Made by a program: the position numbers and the translations under genes. From assembly GCA_020809705.1 (NCBI GenBank), contig CP085835.1, positions 3,162,001 through 3,226,000 of the forward strand: a stretch of DNA of 64,000 nt. The letters are read 5' to 3'. Under the pieces are notes generated by a model. The model did no database searches and was not told the DNA's origin. It saw only the letters and a list, made by a program, of their open reading frames with translations. Shown here piece after piece: positions 58,464 through 64,000 of this stretch. Source of the stretch: Calonectria ilicicola (taxonomy: Eukaryota > Ascomycota > Sordariomycetes > Hypocreales > Nectriaceae). Every line of letters starts with the position of its first letter. The stretch's first letter is position 1.

Positions 58464-61400
58464 TGTTATGACCCGGACACCTAAAAGCGGTGACCACAGG
58501 CAGAACCCCAACCAATCATAACAAGACTACCCTAGACCCACATAACCAACCAATAAGAGTAAAGTTAAACAGCCCTTGTTTAATATTACCGAAGATTGTA
58601 GCGAATATTATTAAATTAATTTTATTCAATTATTATAATAATAGAACCTTAAATATAGTAGTATATAGATAGATTAGATCCTACTATAAGGAATGGAATT
58701 AATTAGCTTTTAATATAACTTAGTTATTTTAATTATAATTAATTATTATTTAATATAATACTTCTATTGCTCTATTTACTATAATATACTTAACTATCCT
58801 ACTAACAATAAACCCTTTATTCTAATTGGTTTATTAAGTTAGGAATTAATTAAATTATTATATATTAAAAACTTTTATTTAATTAATTATTTATATTAAT
58901 AATTAAGTAATAATAATATCTAAAAAGAATCTTATTACTATTACTCCTTCTAGTAATATTAAGTTAATTATAAAACTATAGTAAATTAAAAAAAAACTTA
59001 TAAATATATAAATATAATTTAAAGTAGAAAAAGCTAGAATTACTATAATTAAAGGAAATAAAGGTAAAGATATTAATAAAATTCTAAGATCCCCGGTCCT
59101 AGAGCCCTTTTTAGAAAAGGCTACTAATATAATCCTCTTCCTTATCTAAATAAAAGGATACTTTTGCTTCTTCCTAATATAACTTATAATCTTAGAAGCC
59201 TAGGTACTATATACTAAAACCTTCCTCTAAGGGGATATAGGAGTATAATTTGAACCTATTATAAGAGATTATCTAGAAAATAAGGATAATACTAATTAAA
59301 ATAAAAAGATTTAAGAGATCTTTAGAGATTAGGAATATTTTAAAATTATTATTAAAGATAATTTTAGTATAATTAATATAAAATAATAAGCTATAAACTA
59401 ATTATATAAATTTAAATAAATAAAATCCTATAATTAATATTTAGCTAAGTTTAAAAGAATTATAGTATAAATAGCCTAGGATAATAATATATTAATGGAA
59501 TTTTATTATAAAGGTTTAAAAAGTAAAGTTAAGAATAAAATCTATAAAGAAGATTGGTTAAAGAAACTTTTAAAGTATATTAAAAGTATTATTAAAATTA
59601 ATAAAAGATAATTTAACTAATATAAAGAATGCACCTAAGATAATAAAAATTTATATATCCTAAATAAAGGAAAAATCTAGAATAAGTAATAAAGTATTAT
59701 ATATAAGACTTATTTAGGATTAATAGAATTTAATATTATTTAAAGGTATAATAAAAGTAAGATTATTTATTTTAATTGTAAAAAGAAAGAATATAAATCC
59801 TTTAAATATTATTTTCTAAAAATAGGAAATTAATTTAAACTTATATTAAAAAGACAGAAATAACTTAATACTATAAAAACTTAATAGACTTTAGTATTAG
59901 AAGGAAAAAAGAATACTACAGGGAAAGTTATTCTTACTATTATTAAGAAATATAAACTAATTACTATAATTAAGTAATATATAGAAAACCATAAGTTATA
60001 TAAGATAAAACTTACCCTACAATAAGAAATCGATGAATCCATCTAAAAAGCATAATCAACCTAATAAGAAGGCCAATTTTACCTTTTCTACAAATAGTTA
60101 GAATAAGCCAAGAAGATAGGAATCCTTATATCTATTCTAAATATATATATTAATAAAGTACTAATATAGTAGAATACTTGCACTTATAATAAAAATAAAA
60201 ATAGAAAATAGATAACTAATATTAAAAGAATAGCTTAATAAGTTAGAGAACCTTTATAAAATGAAGATAAAGTCTTTTTACTTATATAAAGTAAATGATA
60301 ATTAGAAAACCATAATCTCTAACTGACCTAATATAAAAAGAATAATCCTAAATTAAATATAATATATAAAAAATATAAAAATATCTTATAAATAAATTAC
60401 TATAATTACAACTACCTTTAATATATAAAATAAAAATAATATATAATATATTTCCTTATTAAAGTAAAAGATATAATTATTTATTATACTTATAGAAGAT
60501 ACTTTAACTAATATAAAATAATAGAAAAAAACCTCTACTATTAATTTATTATATTAAAACTAAATAAGCCTAAGTTCTCTGATTGTAGCAAGCTACCTTA
60601 GAATAAATATTAAGATCCTAAATACAATATTTATATAATAAATAAAGTAATAGCCTAATACTAAATAAAATTAAAAAATAAATAAAACTTTTTATAAAAG
60701 AATAGTAGGAGTAGCTAGGGTAATAATCTTTGGAGTTATTAAAAGAATTTCTTAAAAAGCTTTATACTTTATAATTAAAGAGTAATCTTAATAATAATTA
60801 AAAATAAAAGTAAGGATTAAAGGGAAGTAATATAATGTTATAGTAGATAGTAGAGCTAAGTAAAATTATATAAACTTTTAAGTAATTAATAAATTTTAAT
60901 TACTATAGATAATAAAAATTAATTTATATAAAATTATTAATATAGAAGGAATACCTTTTAAATATAATAATAGTATTATAGATAAGAAGATTAATTACTT
61001 AAAAGTCTTTATTAAAAGAAGGAACTAAGAAATAACCTTTAATATTATTAATATTAGATAATATAATCTAGTTTTAAAGTACCTATAGTTATACCAATAT
61101 AACCTTAATATCTACTAATATATTAATTAGATATAAATACCTAAGAAGTATAATATAGTTAATAATATTTCTATAAATTATAATAAAAGATCTTAAACTT
61201 CTAGCTTTAATTAAATAAAAGATATAAGTAAAAAGAATCTTTATTACTTAAAGGAACAAAATATAAATATAAGAATAATTAAAAAAAGCAAAAATAATAA
61301 ACAATTACCTATTTTAAAATATAATTCTAATAAATTAATAAAAGCCTTAAAGAAATAAAAGCTAAAGTAAAAATAAATAGATTATATAATATACCTTTAT

Positions 61401-63779
61401 AATACTAAATCTATAAAAAGCTCTTTATAAAAGAACTAGATATTAGACTACCTGAGTTTAGCTAGTGGGATCATAAAATCATCCTTAAAGATAGATCTAA
61501 TATCTAATTTTATTCTATTTATAATCTTAATTAAATTAAGCTTAATACTTTAAAGGAATATATCTAAAATATACTTAAAAAAGGATATATTTATATTTTA
61601 AACTCTAAAGCTAATTACTTTATTATATTTATACCTAAGAAAAATAAGAAGTTACACCTTATTATAGATTATTAATAACTTAATAATATTACTATTAAAG
61701 ATTATACTCTACTATTATTAATTAATAAAATAAAAAATTACCTTTAAAAAGTTAATATCTTTATTACATTAGATTTTAAAAAGTATATAATCTTATTTAT
61801 ATTAAAGAAGAATATAAATAAAAAACTACTTTCTAAATAAAATTTAAATTATTTAAATACTTAATTATACCTTTTAAACTTATAAATACATTAATATCAT
61901 TCTAACAAATAATAATTAATATATTACAAAAATACTTAAATATCTTTATTATCTATTACTTAAATAATATCCTTATCTTCTTTAAAAATAAAAAAGAATA
62001 TAAAGAATATATTTATAAGATCTTAAAAGCTTTCTAAAATATTAAACTTTTAATTAAATTAGAAAAAAGTAAATTTTATATTTAAGAAGTAGAATTTTTA
62101 GGATATATTATTAACTTTAATAAAATCTATATGGATTTAAAGAAAGTTATTATAGTAAAAGATTGGAAGGAATTTATTAATATAAAGAAAGTATAAGCCT
62201 TCCTTAGATTTACTAATTATTACTAAAGATTTATTAAAGGATTTAATAAAATTGCCTTAAGTATAATAGAACTAACTAAGAAAGAAATTATCTTTTAATA
62301 AGAAAATAAAGTATAATAATTATTTAAAGTTATAAGAAATACTATTTTAAAAGAACTTATTCTTATAATATTTAACCCTAATAAGCCTATAGAGCTAGAA
62401 ACCAATATATCGGACTTTGCTTTAAAGGCTTAGATTGAATAATAAGATAAATAAGGAAATCTATACTTTATAGTATTCTATTTGTATAAGTTATATAGCC
62501 CTAAGCTAAATTACCTTATCTATAATAAAGAATTCCTTACTATTATTAATACTTTTAGAGAATTCTAATAATATTTATTAAAAAGTAATTATAAAATTAT
62601 AGTATATATTAATTATAAAAATATTACTTATTTTATAATTATTTAAAAACTTAGTAAAAGATAATTATAATATATAGAATACTTATTCAAATTTGATTAT
62701 TAAATTATTTATATTAAAGGAATTGAAAATGGTTGCGCTAATGCGATCAGCCGCTAACCTAACTATAATATAGAAAAACTAAAAATATAAAAAAACTATT
62801 AACCTATAATACTAATAAAGGACTAAAATAAGCTTTAATTAGCAAAATAATAATAAAAATAAAGAAAATAATTATTATTATAAGAGTAAGAGGATTATTA
62901 TATATAACCAGAACCACTATTATAGAAATACTAATATAATAAGTAGAATAAGGCAATCTATTACTAAGGAAAATTGAAAAATATAATCTAATACTTCCAG
63001 GAGAAAAGAAAATAGATTACCTACAAGTACTAAAGGAATATTAAATAGAACTAATAAGGAATATTTACAAATATCCCTTATATAGCTACAAAGATATTAA
63101 TAAAACCCTTAAATAAGTCAAATAGACATTTTCCTTTAGTAAGATAAAAAGAAAGTTAAATAAATATATAAGGAATGCAGTCTATATTAACACTCTAAAA
63201 AATCAAGATATAAATCATATAGATTATTATAACCATTCTCTATTATATAATAACCATAGAATTTAATTATAATAAACTTTATTATTAATCTTCCCTTATT
63301 AATAGATCTTATTATAGGAGTATATTATAATAATATTTTTATTATTATAGATTATTTTATAAAAGTAGTATATTATCTTTCTTATAATAAAGTAATAAAA
63401 GAAGAATAATTTGCTTATTTTTTCTTTTAAAATATAATTATTATATATAAATTACTAATTAAAATTATTTTAGATAGAGGATAATTATTTATATTTAAGT
63501 TTTAGTAAAGCCTGATGTTCTTAATAAGGTTAAACTACAAGTTAAATATAGCCTTCTACCCCTAAATAAATAGGCAAATTAAATACTAAAACCAAGAAAT
63601 TAAGTAATATTTACAATATTATATTAACTATAAATAAACTAATTAAGTAAAAAAATTATCTATTATATAATTAATATATAATATATCCTATAATTATAAT
63701 ATTAAAATAATACTAGTAAAGGCTAATTTTAGCTTTATATTAGACACTTACCAAGCCCTTTTAAAAAATATAATTCAAA
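58464..63779 (+). mobile_element. RIP-degraded Ty3/gypsy LTR retrotransposon, 3' part missing
   Basis: Reading through RIP stops on the plus strand: a zinc-knuckle-like NCKKKEYKSFKYY near 59775, a protease VDSRA near 60845, and reverse transcriptase from about 61450 (LPEF, WDHKI, FIPKKNKKLHLIIDY). The catalytic YxDD reads YYLNNILIF near 61955, where both Asp have become Asn. EVEFLGYII follows near 62090, then RNase H (PIELETNISDFALKA near 62390) and integrase (FIIIDYFIKVVYYL near 63335, then IAFYP and NRQ near 63555, LVKANFSFILDTYQAL near 63715). The 5' end is taken as TGTTATGACCC at 58464, which opens a less mutated, GC-richer stretch like an LTR. The frame stops at 63779, before the C-terminal integrase end and 3' LTR. 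Confidence 0.8.
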
Positions 63780-64000
63780 TGTAAGGATCCGTACTTCCCA
63801 TTACGTCAATTAGCCCGTCAGGCCAAAAGATAAGTCAATAATCGCAATGCTTGCAATTACAGGTACGGATAACAGCTATTAAATAGGGTCTCGTGCGCCC
63901 AGTTGCACAGGTCGTAACACGATGTCTCCCCTCAATGGGCATGCCCTCAGGCCCTATTGCCTCTCATTGGTTCACTGCGCTGATAAGGATAACCAAGCCT
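63780..64000 (+). mobile_element. Start of an unmutated LTR-like sequence
   Basis: Base composition jumps from AT-rich to ordinary at 63780. The new sequence opens TGTAAGGATCCGTAC, holds an ATCCGTAC/GTACGGAT inverted repeat (63787-63794, 63863-63870) and a TATTAAATAGGG TATA-like box near 63878. It is unlike the 58464 sequence. Most likely it is the 5' LTR of a younger element inserted into the gypsy relic; it could instead be host DNA. Only 221 bases are visible. Confidence 0.4.

Noticed and set aside
58490..58672. Short ORF in the less AT-rich patch at the gypsy 5' end
   Set aside because: It lies in the presumed LTR, where open frame follows from weaker RIP, not coding.
1..64000. CRISPR array, operon or prokaryotic defence system
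   Set aside because: Spliceosomal introns throughout and mould gene families; no direct-repeat/spacer array seen.

Overview
The window is nuclear DNA of a filamentous ascomycete (Pezizomycotina). Almost every gene is split by short introns of about 50-130 bases with canonical donors and CTNAC-like branch points. The gene families are typical of moulds: a HET-domain protein, a 2EXR-domain protein, allantoate-permease-like and monocarboxylate-like MFS carriers, a GH114 galactosaminidase, a tannase/feruloyl esterase, a histidine acid phosphatase and a chitin-deacetylase-like protein. The right end carries AT-rich transposon relics riddled with TAA and TAG, the mark of repeat-induced point mutation (RIP). 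The species cannot be fixed from the sequence alone. There is no operon, CRISPR array or recognisable RNA gene.

Layout. 1-4.1 kb: a C2H2-ankyrin protein ending in a large fungal-specific domain, cut by the window start. 4.3-7 kb: two alpha/beta hydrolases (dienelactone-hydrolase-like; secreted lipase-like). 7.4-9.4 kb: a protein kinase with a stop codon between its N-terminal leader and kinase domain. 10.4-11.3 kb: an orphan-family gene whose decayed relative lies at 33.2-34.0 kb. 12.2-13.2 kb: a GH114 gene with an apparent one-base loss. 15.3-19.0 kb: a haloacid-dehalogenase-like gene diverging from an MFS carrier across a promoter with a CGG-type palindrome. 19.5-21 kb: a membrane-anchored acid phosphatase. 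22.5-24.5 kb: a 2EXR gene overlapping tail to tail a deacetylase homologue that has lost its metal ligands. 25.5-27 kb: an MCT-like carrier. 30.2-31.1 kb: a secreted Lys/His/Glu repeat protein, also one base out of frame. 35.5-41.1 kb: a 1,794-residue protein joining an OB-fold-like region, tuberin-like helical repeats and the same C-terminal domain as the first gene. 43.2-44.2 kb: a zinc-finger gene with an in-frame TAG. 46.3-49.6 kb: a HET protein and a tannase. 52.4-54.2 kb: a secreted, probably GPI-anchored protein in which a long Ser/Asp and Arg/Lys repeat block splits a cysteine-rich domain. 54.9-55.7 kb: an acyltransferase truncated where the repeats begin. 55.8-63.8 kb: RIP-degraded hAT and Ty3/gypsy elements. 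63.8-64 kb: the start of an unmutated, LTR-like sequence.

The region reads as accessory: secreted hydrolases, carriers, repeat-rich surface proteins and incompatibility-type proteins, with many damaged genes and flanking RIPped transposons. The strongest leads are the Ser/Asp insertion inside a cysteine-rich surface domain, the OB/tuberin/orphan-domain fusion, the dimeric Lys/His repeat protein and the cluster of single-base gene lesions. Exon structures were built by hand. For most multi-exon genes the exon lengths sum to a multiple of three; the exceptions are the two genes called frameshifted, and the first gene could not be tested because its start is outside the window.
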